Shown piece after piece: positions 48,581 through 60,308 of a DNA stretch of 64,000 bases. This stretch comes from Takakia lepidozioides. Its lineage: Eukaryota; Streptophyta; Takakiopsida; Takakiales; Takakiaceae. The notes beneath the pieces were generated by a model. The model was not told where the DNA came from, made no database searches, and worked only from the letters and a program-made list of their open reading frames with translations. The position numbers and the translations under genes are program-made. Position 1 is the first letter of the stretch. Each line of letters begins with the position of its first letter. The stretch is taken from contig CM060733.1 of NCBI GenBank assembly GCA_030704615.1, forward strand, positions 35,278,001 to 35,342,000. Reading direction: 5' to 3'.

Positions 48581-50678
48581 TTACAATGAATGGCATGTGC
48601 ATTTTCCCTGGTTCCATGAACGAAATGTATGTGTTTGTCCTAAATGCAAAGTTTTCACACGATAACCTGGAAACCAGCATGGGAAGCGGGCATGGCTCGT
48701 ATGTGTTGAAAGAGAATCTGGCGGAGCCCTACGTGAGGTGTCCCGCTGCAGAAGGGTGATAACTTCTCCGTAGCCTAGTGTGGCTTGGTGAATGAATTGG
48801 TCTCTCTTACCGTCGCAGCACATAATTACAAGGTATGTGTAATATTGATGTTTGCAGGGGACCCACTTCCCTCTCATGCCGAGAGCGCCCTCACGCATCG
48901 TTACAAAATCCGGACAAGTGCACGTAGGGAAATTCCCCACGGTAACCTGATATTCTTTGCCATGAAGAACTGAGCCAATAGACAACACTGTATAAATCCG
49001 TCCATACCCCGGGGCGGGGACTTCGGTGATACGAGTCACCCGAGCCTGCAAAATTCTAGCCGATTCCATCTTGCAGTTGTGATGTGCACCCGAAGCAACA
49101 CGACGCACAGTTTTTCCATCTCTTTTTGTTGGGTGGGAGTCGGCACCGGGTGGAGGCATTGCCGGAGCATGTGGCACATCTGTGCCCACAGTGCATGAGG
49201 GCACCACCCGGGACCGTGCAAGACAGAACCCTCCCTCCTCCAACATGCTTATCTTGGTTGGTGACAGCGACGTCCCAAGTTTCACAGGCTAAATTGCGGG
49301 GGGAGGGGGTTTCATCATCACCGAAGGACGAACTGTTCCCTTGACAAGGGCACCACTCGGGATCGTGCAAGACACAACCCTCCCTCCTCCAGCATGCTTA
49401 TCTCGATTGTTGACAGCGACGTCCCAAGTTTCACAGGCCAAATTGCGGGGGGAGGGGGTTTCATCATCACCGAAGGACGAACTGTTCCCTTGACGCATCG
49501 TGCCATATCGTCTGGGCAGAACCAGAACTTGTGGTCCTTTGACTCCCCACTATGATAAGGTCGGAACAACCATGTGAATGTTGGAGCTTGAGTCCCCCTG
49601 GAGCCTTTGCATATTTTTTATTTACAATTCTTGAAAGAGGGGGTCCGAATTGCCATGCAAGCCACTCTAGATCCTAGTGGGGTGCGTTCTATATGCCACT
49701 CACTGTCAATGCAATCAGATTCATGCACCAAGGACACCACCTCCTCCAATGGGATTCTTGCTGTTGTGTTTGCATGATCTGCACCTGCTCCACTGGAAGA
49801 GGACCCACATGGGAAAGGGCGGGCACACGACTTAGTCTGCACCGGAGACACCTTTGGTAAACCGACCTTTGAAATTTCAATCCAATGTCGTTGTGGATGT
49901 TCGATGTTTTTGTCCTGCACCAAGGGTGCCCGTCATGTTTCTTGTCCATGCCCTACAAAAGCCCAGCTAGTCCACTAGAAGACGTGGGAGGGTTGAGCTC
50001 AAACAAGATGTCCCCATCAAACTCTACTGGCACATATTGAACCCGCTGCACCAAAAGGGACTCCTTATCAACAAAACGCAGCTCGCTCTTGCACCCAGGC
50101 ACCCCGACGAGGGCTTTCAATTTCGGAATGACATTCGTTATCTCCTGCAATTTGTCATCATCCCAGAATGGAGTCTGCACTGGCGGAGGAATCTCAGAAA
50201 CATCCTCCAAGAACGAGTCTGAAAGAGTCATGAATGTGGTGGATGTGTTCACCTCTTGTTTCACATGAACTGGGCCCTTCTGCTACACGACCGATGCTGC
50301 AGTGCCAGGGGTAAGTACTGATCATGCTGATTGTCTTCTCTCTTTTCCAAGGACGCGGTATGTGCCTAGAAGGACCCTCCACTTCCTTCCACACTCGCCA
50401 ACCAATGGTCTCTCCAAGTGCCCAGAATCCAAATTCCCATCCTCGTCATACACCTCTTCTTGAAAAAACAGATAACCCAATTCCAGAGGGAACACTGTAA
50501 CCAGCTCATCCTCACGAACAATTGCAAACCCATCGTCATCTGCAGTGGCAGTCAGTGGAAGACTACCTGCATTGGAATGAAGGTCGGCCACAGACTTCAT
50601 TTCGAAGCAGCTTGTGGAGCTCAGACACAAAGACAAATGAAAACTACTCTCATATAATACGGCAAAGTAGGAACACAA
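48581..50678 (-). pseudogene. Mutator-like transposase, internally deleted copy
   Basis: Pieces match the intact protein at 56.1-59.6 kb. The N-terminal part has FPLELGYLFFQEEVYDEDG near 50480 and FDGDILFELNPP near 50000. MDKKHDGHPWC near 49945 marks the start of the zinc-cluster domain. FRPYHSGESKDHKFWFCPDD near 49550 and the SWIM finger YQVTVGNFPTCTCPDF with WVPCKHQYYTY near 48900 represent the C-terminus. The catalytic DDE part is absent. Frameshifts and a 149-bp internal tandem duplication further disrupt it. Confidence 0.75.
49199..49496. repeat. 149-bp tandem duplication
   Basis: Units 49199-49347 and 49348-49496 are nearly identical, both containing CCCTCCCTCCTCC and GACGTCCCAAGTTTCACAGG. 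The duplication lies in the coding remnant of the Mutator-like gene. Confidence 0.9.
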
Positions 50679-51629
50679 TTTTCATCGAAAAACAAAACAA
50701 ACATACCCTCTGTGATAGAGGGAGACATCCCCACATACAGATAGCTATCTGCACATACCGACAAAGGGAAAGCTCTCAACAAATATGCCCAAGTGGGCAG
50801 TGCGTTGAAGGCATGACACATGGCAGCAAACTGCCAAAAGCCCAAAATGCGGCCAGCCTTCACACATGGCAGTCAACAGCGACCATGTAGTCATGACCCT
50901 GACTACATGACTCCAGTACAACCAATGGAAGAACACCACGTAGTTGAAATGTCCATGATCTGCGGTCATGAAGTCATGGACATGACTACTCTGACGCACT
51001 ACCAACTACATGACTCCATCACTACGACTCCATGACTCCAATACATCCAACGGAAGAACGACACGTAGTTCGGACTCCAGTCACTCCCACGACTGTCCAA
51101 AATGCGGACATGCGCGGGCGTGCTGCGAGCATGTCAGAGTGTGTGCATCGTGCAAGGCGTACCGGGACTGTACACTATCGAAGGTTTGGGTCCCTCCCAT
51201 ACTTTGTTGGGTGCTTTTTGGCCATCGGTAGAGACTGCGGGATCCCTCCATGGCATATTCTGCAGTTGCACAATATTTTGCGGTGCCCTTGTGCAATGGC
51301 ATGCGCCTCCTCTAGTCGCCACAGTTTCTCATCTTTCCTACGCACACGGAGTCGTTGAGCTGTCAGCCGAAACCCCGCTCTCGTTGTATACATCGTACTT
51401 ACACAGGGGGTGTGCAAGGGTCTTTGTAGCTGATGTCAAACTGCCATGGTCAGGCCCTTCCCGTGGGGGGCTGCTATTTCATGAGCGGCATGAGCATGAG
51501 CGGAAAAAAAAAAAGCATGAGCGGACCATTGTGTGTCCACGGAAATAGGGTTAGGAGGCACGGAAATAGGGTCATGTGAAGTTGGAATGTGGCACCAGTG
51601 GACTCGTCATAGCAATGAAATGCAACATT
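50679..51629. other. Non-coding stretch with duplicated GACTACATGACTCCA block
   Basis: No gene is recognised. Two copies of a block with ATGACTCCA, TACA(A/T)CCAA, GGAAGAAC and CACGTAGTT lie near 50903-50945 and 51030-51073. A short oligo-A tract is at 51500-51513. Confidence 0.45.
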
Positions 51630-53271
51630 TTATTGCAAGGCGAAGGCGAAGACATGCCTGTCGGACAACGTCCCTGCCCACATTGAAGCACCTAAGGGAC
51701 AAAGCGGGTGGTTAGTAGCATGCGGCATGCAATTGCAATCGGGCCAGGGGACAAAATGTGCACGTGAAGGCTTACCCGTGCCGCATGTGAGGTCAAGAAT
51801 CCGCCCTTGGACATCCGAGCACGTCTCCATGAGGGTTTGGATGAAAGCGGGGCTCCGGGTCCGGCTGTACCGCCACGGTTTGCCTGTCTTTGTGTCCTTC
51901 GGCATACTGGAGTGGGGCACATAGTTGTAGAGGACATCGTAGGTAACAGGGTCCACAGCGACATCAACAAGACGACCGTCATTGCGGAATTTGAACGTAG
52001 ACCCTCTCTTCACAAAACAATATGTCTCAAACACCAATGTCTGCACATCCAACAAAAGAGGGATCCACTCCAGGGTCTAGTTTAGATACACCACAATATG
52101 AAGTGAATGCAATAGATTGATAACTTGTACTCTGGCCCTCTGTTTGCAACCCCTGCGTATTGATGCAGAACCATTTTTTCAAGAGGACCAGGGTGACACT
52201 TTTTGGTGTCCACCTTGCCACAACATTCTTTGTGGTCTTCCCTCTTGTGGCAAGGACCACCATACATCCACCGTCATCCAGGAGCATCCCGCCAGCCCAA
52301 ACCCGGCTCTCCAGTAGTCTCCGTAAACCTGTTCCAGGTGGGCACACTATCCAGGCCCTCCAACAGCTCCCCATCTGGAATATCGAGGAGAATCATATCG
52401 CAGGCTCTCTCCACCTCACCACCCCCCCCCACCCCCCCCCCCCCCCCCACCGAGTGCTCTTGCAATCCGGCTCAAAGCCGTGAAGAATTCCATCATGGCT
52501 TCCAAACCAGGGGTGTCTTTAGGCTCTGTAGACAGTAGCCCTCTTCTTGGCTTTCCCCTTCAGCTCTCCAGAGACTTGCTGTGTGCCACCCTTCTTCGCC
52601 CTGGCAGCCAGAGCATCAAGAAAGCTCTCATTGACGCGCATTGGATGATAGTTGGGGGGATCTAACTTTGGCCTTTGTGGAAACGTCACCACCAAATACC
52701 GCCGTGTAGGCTCGCCCTCAAATGCCAACTTCTTGGCAGAGCCAGTCCCAGTCCGAACTGACTTGGGAACCCCGGACGACCGGTGACTTGTAGTAGCAGC
52801 AGCAGTCGCAGACCTTGCACAAAGTCGTCGTCGGAGTCACTCCCTTGGGGCCCCTTCTGCGCCTCCTCTGGTGCCCGGTGGTTTCTGTTTTTTGGGGTTA
52901 CTTTACTCCCATGTTTCCGTCCTTTTCATTTGTCTTTTATTCTTCTCATTCAATTCTCCTGAATACCTGCCTAAGCAAGCTCTGCCGCTTTCCTGGACTT
53001 GACAAGCGCTTTCGCCTCCTTTGGACCCAGCGGAGGCAGCGGAGCTCGGTTTGGTCGGGCCTCCGCATCCAGCTTCAATTGGAACTCGGATGAGTCGAGC
53101 GAGCCGGGCGGAAGGTCCACATAACAAGGGCAGTCGCGCAAATGCTTCAGATGCCACTCCTTCACGATAACGTCAGTGTACATGGAGTCAGCTCCAGGGT
53201 TCCTCCATGCGAAGAAGAATGGCGGCTGGAAGGACAGATGGACTTTCTCCAACAGGGAGAACTTACAGTAC
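51630..53271 (-). pseudogene. Methyltransferase-like gene remnant (amino-methyltransferase type)
   Basis: The 3' part has two exons joined by a GT-AG intron (51692-51775): the upstream exon ends GRILDLTCGT and the last exon (51630-51691) continues GASMWAGTLSDRHVFAFA before TAA. Together this matches motif I at the C-terminal end of beta-class DNA N6A/N4C methyltransferases, preceded by SPAFIQTLMETCSDVQ. Upstream are GGCMVVLATRGKTTKN near 52240 and DMILLDIPDGEL near 52400, which sits where DPPY is expected but lacks it. An exon from 53271 begins YCKFSLLEKVHLSFQPPFFF after an AG acceptor. Frames change between pieces and a poly-C run intervenes, so decay is likely. Substrate and activity are unknown. 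Confidence 0.5.
52421..52450. repeat. Poly-C tract
   Basis: Thirty bases of C broken by two or three A. It translates to Gly repeats in the methyltransferase-like remnant. Confidence 0.9.
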
Positions 53272-53306
53272 CTGCATTCAAAAAACACAGACAGAATCAC
53301 ATCCAC

Positions 53307-53440
53307 TTTTCCAGACTGGGTCCGAAATGGCTAAGTCCCAGATCTGACTGGGCCCGGAACTGGAAAAATGGCGCCGAATTTCCAGAATATGTGCCATCCG
53401 CCCCAGGGACTTAGCCATTTTCAGACCCTGTACTGGAAAA
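53307..53440. repeat. Inverted repeat with ~33-bp arms
   Basis: The left arm (53307-53339) TTTTCCAGACTGGG...GGCTAAGTCCC is matched in inverse by 53406-53440, with a few differences. The loop is about 66 bases. No target duplication was seen. Confidence 0.75.
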
Positions 53441-53589
53441 ATGGGCCGGAGGGTCTGAAACCGGACGACATTGGTGGGCATAACGTGCCAAAAAGTGGAC
53501 CGCAGGCGAAAAACTCTAAGTTGAGTGACTGATTAGCAAAAAACGCGAAAAAAAATGAAAAATTGTTGATGAAGGGTCGATACGGGCAT

Positions 53590-54345
53590 CTGTTGATGGA
53601 TATTTGGCGCCGTTTTTCCATCCTGCAGATGATCTCTTTCGGCCACTCCCCCCGAGACGACTCCATCCGTGCGGCCTTGGATGGAAATACGGCGCCGCTT
53701 TTCCATCGAGGGATGTTCTCTGTCGGCTAGATGTCGGCCTCTCCCCCGAGACGACTTCATCCGACGGGCCTCGTCCTGAAATTCGGCGCCGTTTTTCCAT
53801 CCGGGGGATGTTCTCTGTCGGCCAGGTGTCGGCCTCTCCCCCAAGACGACTTCATCCGACGGCCTCGAATGGAAATCGGCGCCGTTTTCCATCGGGGGAT
53901 GTTTCTCTGTCGGCCAGGTGTCCGCCTCTCCCCCGAGACGACTTCATCCGAACGGCCTCGGATGGAAATTCGGCACCGTTTTTCCATCCGGGGGATATTC
54001 TCTGTTGGCCAGGTGTCCGCCTCTTCCCCCGAGACGACTTCATCCGAACGGCCTCGGATGCAAATTCGGCGCCGTTTTTCCATCCGAGGGATGTTCTTTG
54101 TCGGGTAGGTGTCGTCCTCTCCCCACGAGACGACTTCATCCGAACGGCCTCGGATGGAAATTCGGCGCCGTTTTTCCATCCGAGGGATGTTCTCTGTCGG
54201 CCAGGTGTCGGCCTCTCCCCCCGAGACAACTTCATCCGAACGGCCTCTAATGGAAATTCGGCGCCGTTTTTCCATCCGAGGGATATTCTTTGTCGGCCAG
54301 GTGTCGGCCTGCCCCCTGAGACGACTTCATCCGACACGTTGGTTC
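53590..54345. repeat. Satellite array of ~95-bp units
   Basis: About eight units with GACGACTTCATCCGAACGG, GGCGCCGTTTTTCCATC and TGTTCTCTGTCGGCC. Successive copies of ACTTCATCC fall at 53941, 54036, 54133, 54229 and 54324, giving a period of 95-97. Long frames on both strands arise from it and are not genes. It abuts the Mutator-like pseudogene that follows. Confidence 0.9.
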
Positions 54346-54362
54346 CCATTGTCACAAATTGA

Positions 54363-55371
54363 CGAGGGTAACTTGCGGAGGCTGCCCACGAGGCAGAGCA
54401 GCTCGTTCAAGAGGAGGTTAAGTTGAGACCTGGTGTCAAACCCAAATAGATACAGCTGCAGGCCGCCCATAAGATGGCATTGGCCAGAATTATGTCGGAA
54501 GACGGCTCCGACAGAGTTCCTCTCGATGAGAAGGAAATGGAGGCATTGTTGGAGTCGGTGTTCCACGTATGTTCACCGAGTGTCCGAAACCACATTGTCT
54601 CCTGCAAACAGAGAATTGGGCGTGGCTCGGATATACACTCCATTCTGGAGGTGAAGCGACGATGTGGATATGACTACATTCATGGAAGTAGATTTTCAGG
54701 ACAAGGGACTGAGGCAGATCGCTGTTTCGTATTCAAAATGTCAACGTGTGGGCCTGGCAGCGGCGTCAAACTGGTCCACCGGATGACGAGTGGGGACTTG
54801 TCAAACAGTTGGGTCATGTTCGACCATATCAAAGCGAATACAAATCACCAGTGGGTAACAATGGATGCACATGTCTACGACACCCACTGCAGGATGCTAA
54901 TTACAATTGTTATTTGTGAGATGAAAGGAGAGGACACGCATCGGGAGATGCTTCTTTGGCAGGGAAAATAAACGAACAGATGGCCAGGGCAGGATTTCCC
55001 CCTCCTAATTTTCCGTGGTTTCATGGCGGACAACGCACAAGCAAATTGGGCTGCCATCCGAAGGGTGTACGGGGAAGACATCAATGTTCCGATGAAAAGC
55101 AATGAGAGATCTTGTGGGTTCCATTTTCTGCAGAGCTTGTCGCAGTACACAACCAAGCTCGTGGCGCCAGATTTCAGAGAGGAGCACCGTTCCATGTGTC
55201 TTGCGTGGAAGTGTGCTCCCACCTTGGATGATGCAGAGACACAGTTTGCATGTATACGGGCTTGGTGGACAACGTCAGGTGCTGTAAAGAAATCAGACGA
55301 GGGAGCAATGGTCAGTTGGCTAGCATGGTGGCATTATCGTTTCCTCCAGTTCGGCGACTATATGCGGGAGG
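54363..55371 (+). pseudogene. Mutator-like transposase core, broken copy
   Basis: This is a plus-strand relative of the intact protein at 56.1-59.6 kb. It starts near EAEQLVQEEVKLRPG (about 54390, followed by a TAG), then MALARIMSEDGSDRV, FHVCSPSVRN, WVMFDHIKAN (first catalytic Asp) and FMADNAQANWAAIRRVYG (second Asp). Frameshifts lie near 54963 and 55012. It ends at FGDYMRE followed by GTGAGT, at the point that corresponds to QWMRED in the relative. The zinc-cluster N-terminus is replaced by the satellite array, and the third acidic residue and SWIM finger are missing. Confidence 0.85.
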
Positions 55372-56087
55372 TGAGTTGGACAAATTTGCCGTCCCGTGAA
55401 TATTATGCTAGCTACTCATATTTGTAATGCTTGTAAACATGTGCAGAATATGTGCAGGAAATGTTTGAGCTCCAGGGGGTTGCTATTCCATATGCACAGG
55501 TTGCGTGCATGCATGCACAAAATCCCTTATTATATATGCATGTGACAAATTTGTATGCACACATTGTAGATTGTATGCAGTGGAGTTATATAACATAGAA
55601 TACGACGTATTTATTGCATATGCAAATGTTACATCATATGTATATAGAAAAAAATAAAATAAAAATCTTAGCTAACAAAATCAGTAGTCAATGGTCAAAG
55701 ATGCATGTGACCACTAACTCCAACTAATGCACCACCTTAAACTGAAGAGAATACAAGATCCCTGGCCAAAGTAATAGTTTGCAAACTTGTATTCAAGGAA
55801 AACAGTTTCATATTAACCAAAATATGGACTTTTGTACTAACAAATGCATATGTGTCATGTTTGGAACCACCACATTGCATGTCTGTTTGTAATGCCAAGC
55901 AGTTCTATAATTTGAAAACTTGTATGACAGGTACACAAGTTCCATTTTAACCAAAATAGGAACTTCTGTACTAACAAATGCTATGTGTCATGTTTGGAAT
56001 AAAGTAGTAACAAGATAATTACATGTCACATGCATGAAAATGAACGGCACAAGTTAGAGGTTCTTTTTTTGTGCATTTCATGTGTCA
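55372..56087. other. AT-rich non-coding stretch with an imperfect ~105-bp duplication
   Basis: Two copies near 55772-55868 and 55905-56000 share AACTTGTAT, TTAACCAAAATA and GTACTAACAAATGC. No gene is recognised. Confidence 0.55.
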
Positions 56088-59000
56088 CTAAGAAGTTGAA
56101 CTAGGGTCCTTCTTTAGCATAGCCCTAACCTCTAACTGGCTAAGGGAAGGTTGGTGGATCTCATAAGCCCCGGCGCATCCTAGATGCACGTTGTACATGA
56201 AGTACATGTGCTTACAAGGTAGATATGTTTGTTTTTTCTTCTTGACAGATAGCTCATCAAAGTCGGGACAATCACAAGATGGAAACTGACCAATGTATAC
56301 ATTGTAAACCAATCCTGCTCTGGTAGATCCCTCTGTTTGTAGCTGGTAAATTCTCCCATAACCTGGCTGAGGCACGTTTCTGAATCCACGAACCTCAGCA
56401 ATAAGAGTCTCCGCTGACTCTTGGCGACTCAAGTGTCGAGGAGTCGGATCCCGACGCCGAATGCGCACCCCATAGCGTGTAGTGGGATACTTACCCACAG
56501 GAAGGACAACACCTTGATGAATATGTTGTTCCACTGGAAGTGGTCCCACAGGAAAGTTCGGATCAGGAACGTTGGGAGGATGGACTAGTCGAAAACCTGC
56601 AAGGGTCAAGTTGTCCACCTCTTCTTGTGTAAGGTTGGTTCCAACCTTCACAGGCCACACGTTAGGTATACCCGGTTTTCCCAAGCAATAGGATGGCACG
56701 GTCCCTCCAACACACGACAAAACATCTGTGGGGCAAAACCAAAAAACTTGCAGTTTTGGTTCTTTCATGTTCGGTGCTAGTAACTTGCCAGTGAAGCAAG
56801 GTGCAGGACTTCCTTTACCTTTCCTGATGAGCGCTTTGCATTTATCTTTGGAAACTCCAACCAAGGCAGAACAACGAACCATGGAAGCAGGACCTGTCCG
56901 CTGAATCCTGAACAATGCATCGGAAAAGTCTTGTGTCTCTCTCACTGGATTTCCCCATTGCATTGGCTGAGGAGGGATAGCAACATGTGGATTTGTCTCA
57001 CAGAAAGTCGAAGAACCAGGAATGTCATGACTTGATTTGGAGCTGACAAACCTAGATGGCTGGTGTGGACTGGGCATCCCAGTGGCGCGCACTGGAACAG
57101 TCTTTACATTCATATCACACCTCCAAGATTCGTTTGGCCCACCATGCTCATCGCCTAACTTGCGTTTGACTGGAATAGTGCGATTGTCTCCCTCCAATTG
57201 AACCCCCCTTGTGTGCATGGGTGTTCCAGCTACTATGCCACGTACAACCTTACCCATTTTTGCTGGGCTATTAGATCTAGCTGCTTGACGCAACATGAGC
57301 TCCTCTTTGTCGGGCCCCGTCCCCCATGTCTTTCCTGTGGTGTGCCTGTAAAATGTTGCCTGCTGCAAAAGAGCTCGTGACATGTCATGCATGGTGGCCT
57401 CATATAGATCCACCTTCATTTTTTTCCCATTGCCTGCTGTCTTCCACCAAGCAGAATGGACTGCCTCAGACAAATTAGTGGTAGGCATATCTGCATCTGC
57501 CTCCACATCCATGTCCTCTCTCATCCATTGGCCCCACATTCGATATCTGTAGTGCCACCATGCAAGCCATGAATCCAGTTTTGGCAGACTCTTTTCTGTG
57601 CATGCTCCTGAAGAGAGCCACCAAGCCCGAATTGCAATGTATGTGGTTGTAGCATCCTCCAAGGTAGCACTATCTTTCCATTCATAACAGAGCTGAGTGT
57701 GCCTTTCACGGAAGTCCTCCAAGATATAGTCGTTGGTGTGTCTTCGGAGGCTTTCAGCCCAATGATATAAACATGTTCTTTCTTTACCTTCCATTGGGAC
57801 ATTGGGATCAGATCCATAAACCCTTCGAACAGCAGCCCAATTCGCTCCTGCTGCATCCGCCATGAAGCCAGCAAAATTTGGTTTGTTCAAGCCAGCAAGT
57901 TTTGCTTGTTCATTGATCATCTCCCAGAATAACACCTGAGCATCTGCATCCTCTGTTTTCATATCGCAAATGGCAATGGTCATCATTCGCTTGACATATG
58001 GTTCATAGACATGACACGCAAGAGTTGTCCAATCCTTGATGCGTTTGACATGGTCAAATACTACCCAACTTGTGCGTAGATCCCCCTCACTCATGCGACG
58101 CACAAGATCAACACCACTCCCGGGACCAGCAACAGACATCTTGAAAACATGGGGGAGATGAGAAGTATGCTGGCCTGGAAGGAGATTGCTGTGAATGAAA
58201 TGGTATGTACTCAGACGCTTCAACTCCAATATGGACATGATGGAATTGACACGTGCAGATGCGACCTTGTTTTTCACATTGGGGCTACAAACATGGGCAA
58301 ACTCTTCAAGAATATCTTCCAAAGCCTCTCCCTCAAGACGTACTGTCTCTGTGCCATCAGCCACAAGAACTCGATCAATCAAGAGCTTTTGGGCCATTGA
58401 CAAGGAAATAGCTCCCGGGGTCGACCATGGCTTCATCTTAACGTGCTCTTGAATCATGCTTGATGCATTTTCCGCAGCCTCTCTATTCTCGCCCTTGGCA
58501 CATGGATGGTTATGAAACCCAACGTGAACTGCAACACGTGTATATGTTGGAAGGGAACTTGTGACATAGTACATTCTTGCCCCACAATGCGCCTCACAGA
58601 AAGGTCTTTCTTTGCAGAAACTACACTTGAACTGGTTGAATGGAACTTGGGCTCCTGCAATGAACACCTTGTCTGCATTGCCTTCCCAATAGCGGTCATT
58701 CCGTTCTCCTTCTTTCTTGAAGAAGGGGCAAGTGCTGCTTTGACATATGAGCTTTCCAACACAAAGAACCTTACTACATTTCACATGATCTGGAACACCA
58801 GACATATTGTAGGTATTGGTCTTGCACCAAGGATGACCATCAAACTTGCGGTCCATGCCTTGGAGGGACTGTGAACCACGGTCCGTACGTAGTTTGACCA
58901 CGGGGGGGAGTTCGTGGATCACTTTTCCATCAAAAGCTCGAGGAAGACACCGAACACGATGCACTGGAATGTGACTATAGTCCAAGGTAGAAAGCTCTCC

Positions 59001-59630
59001 TTTTGATCCATTCCTCCGAGCAGTGGCCAAGATACTCAAAATGGACAACACACCAGAAGGAAATGCAGATGTAGCCTCCCCTGCTAGTCGTGGAGATGAA
59101 GATAAACCCCTCGCAGATTCGCAACAATCAGACGTGGTGTTGTCCAATGGAGTTTTCCGAGGCTTCATGTCGTGAAGCAAGACCGTATGAGCAGATGAGG
59201 AAGGTTGAGATCCACAAAATACACTCTTAGAAACCTCAACACAATCCGAATTATGAGACCCCAAGCTCGCCGAATCTGCAACCTCCTCCTTCAATTTACA
59301 ACTCCCATTTGTTGCAGCTTGATCGTTCTTTCTTGCAATAGAAGTGTGCCTCTCATCATGTGACTGTGTATAGCTCGTACCTGTGACACGGTACTTGGAG
59401 AAAGTGTCTGGAAACAACTCCCATTGCTTTTGGCCGTCATTGAAAACTGGAAGCAACACTGTGGAGGCATCATCATCTCCATCATCCTCCAAAAAAACTG
59501 AACCCGGAACAAGTTTGAATCTATTGCATAACCAAGGTTCTGGGATAATGCACTTGTTTCCATTGCAAGGATAACGAACCACTTTTGCATCAGGTGGACA
59601 TGAAAGCACTGCATATTTTGGTGTAGACAT
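56088..59630 (-). CDS. Mutator-like (MULE) transposase or derived protein, SWIM type, intact
   Basis: A single uninterrupted frame of 1180 codons starts MSTPKYAVLSCPP. Residues 1-230 have low similarity to anything I know and are rich in Ser and Asp. Residues 263-380 form a Cys/His cluster (FDGHPWCKTN, CQSSTCPFF, CSFCKERPFCEAHC, VGFHNHPC), like the GCM/WRKY-type fingers of Mutator transposases. The catalytic region has Asp526 in WVVFDHVKR, Asp592 in GFMADAAGANWAAV followed by a CLYHW motif, and Glu722 in TNLSEAVHSAWWK. A SWIM zinc finger lies at about 1108-1150 (CDCPDF and PCKHMYFMY). No introns. Two broken relatives lie at 48.6-50.7 and 54.4-55.4 kb. I found no terminal repeats, so it could be an active transposase or a domesticated copy. 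Confidence 0.8.
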   Translation of the reverse strand: MSTPKYAVLSCPPDAKVVRYPCNGNKCIIPEPWLCNRFKLVPGSVFLEDDGDDDASTVLLPVFNDGQKQWELFPDTFSKYRVTGTSYTQSHDERHTSIARKNDQAATNGSCKLKEEVADSASLGSHNSDCVEVSKSVFCGSQPSSSAHTVLLHDMKPRKTPLDNTTSDCCESARGLSSSPRLAGEATSAFPSGVLSILSILATARRNGSKGELSTLDYSHIPVHRVRCLPRAFDGKVIHELPPVVKLRTDRGSQSLQGMDRKFDGHPWCKTNTYNMSGVPDHVKCSKVLCVGKLICQSSTCPFFKKEGERNDRYWEGNADKVFIAGAQVPFNQFKCSFCKERPFCEAHCGARMYYVTSSLPTYTRVAVHVGFHNHPCAKGENREAAENASSMIQEHVKMKPWSTPGAISLSMAQKLLIDRVLVADGTETVRLEGEALEDILEEFAHVCSPNVKNKVASARVNSIMSILELKRLSTYHFIHSNLLPGQHTSHLPHVFKMSVAGPGSGVDLVRRMSEGDLRTSWVVFDHVKRIKDWTTLACHVYEPYVKRMMTIAICDMKTEDADAQVLFWEMINEQAKLAGLNKPNFAGFMADAAGANWAAVRRVYGSDPNVPMEGKERTCLYHWAESLRRHTNDYILEDFRERHTQLCYEWKDSATLEDATTTYIAIRAWWLSSGACTEKSLPKLDSWLAWWHYRYRMWGQWMREDMDVEADADMPTTNLSEAVHSAWWKTAGNGKKMKVDLYEATMHDMSRALLQQATFYRHTTGKTWGTGPDKEELMLRQAARSNSPAKMGKVVRGIVAGTPMHTRGVQLEGDNRTIPVKRKLGDEHGGPNESWRCDMNVKTVPVRATGMPSPHQPSRFVSSKSSHDIPGSSTFCETNPHVAIPPQPMQWGNPVRETQDFSDALFRIQRTGPASMVRCSALVGVSKDKCKALIRKGKGSPAPCFTGKLLAPNMKEPKLQVFWFCPTDVLSCVGGTVPSYCLGKPGIPNVWPVKVGTNLTQEEVDNLTLAGFRLVHPPNVPDPNFPVGPLPVEQHIHQGVVLPVGKYPTTRYGVRIRRRDPTPRHLSRQESAETLIAEVRGFRNVPQPGYGRIYQLQTEGSTRAGLVYNVYIGQFPSCDCPDFDELSVKKKKQTYLPCKHMYFMYNVHLGCAGAYEIHQPSLSQLEVRAMLKKDPSSTS

Positions 59631-60308
59631 TTGGCAATGCCCTCAAAGTTTGAGAGAAGATGCAAAATGAATGAAAGCGCACATCTTGCAAGACCTTATG
59701 CAAATACATTAAATGGCTTACATTACTTATGTGTATCATCAATCCAGAAGGTCCAAATTTTTTGAGGCATGTGCTCCATCCATATTATTCTCTGACAGAA
59801 ACAACTAAATGGACTATCCCCTATTTTTAAGACGACGGCGCCGTTGTTGAGATCTTAGAATCCAATGTACTGCCTTCTTCTTATGAGCATATGAAACATA
59901 AATGCTCTGCATGTTTCCATTTATTTTACAACCAATCGTTGATTAATCGTCCAACTATGAACTGACACACTAGACGGCACAATTTATTTACAATCAAATC
60001 CCATGACATGTATGTTGATTTGTTCTTTGATTACTCATGTATGAGTAATGAGTACAAGTATTTGTGGCGACAATTGACTCTAAAACCAATAAATTGATTA
60101 AGACACCCATAACAAAATATTTAGTTACTTTATCACTTACTTTATATTGTATTATGAAGGCGCCGCCACAAAGTAACATGTCAATCGTACAACCATCTTC
60201 TGAGGATCCACGTGTAACCCATGTAGTCCAAAAAGCACTAACGCCAGAGTGTATAAAAAAGGTTCACATTTCAGATTTGGCCAATTTGGCCTTTTTAAGG
60301 CCTTAGCC
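59631..60308. other. AT-rich non-coding stretch
   Basis: No gene is recognised. The right part, from about 60150, may be the body of the SINE whose head follows. Confidence 0.35.

Noticed and set aside
53604-54362. Long open frames on both strands with ~31-residue repeats
   Set aside because: They arise from the ~95-bp satellite, whose period is near a multiple of three.
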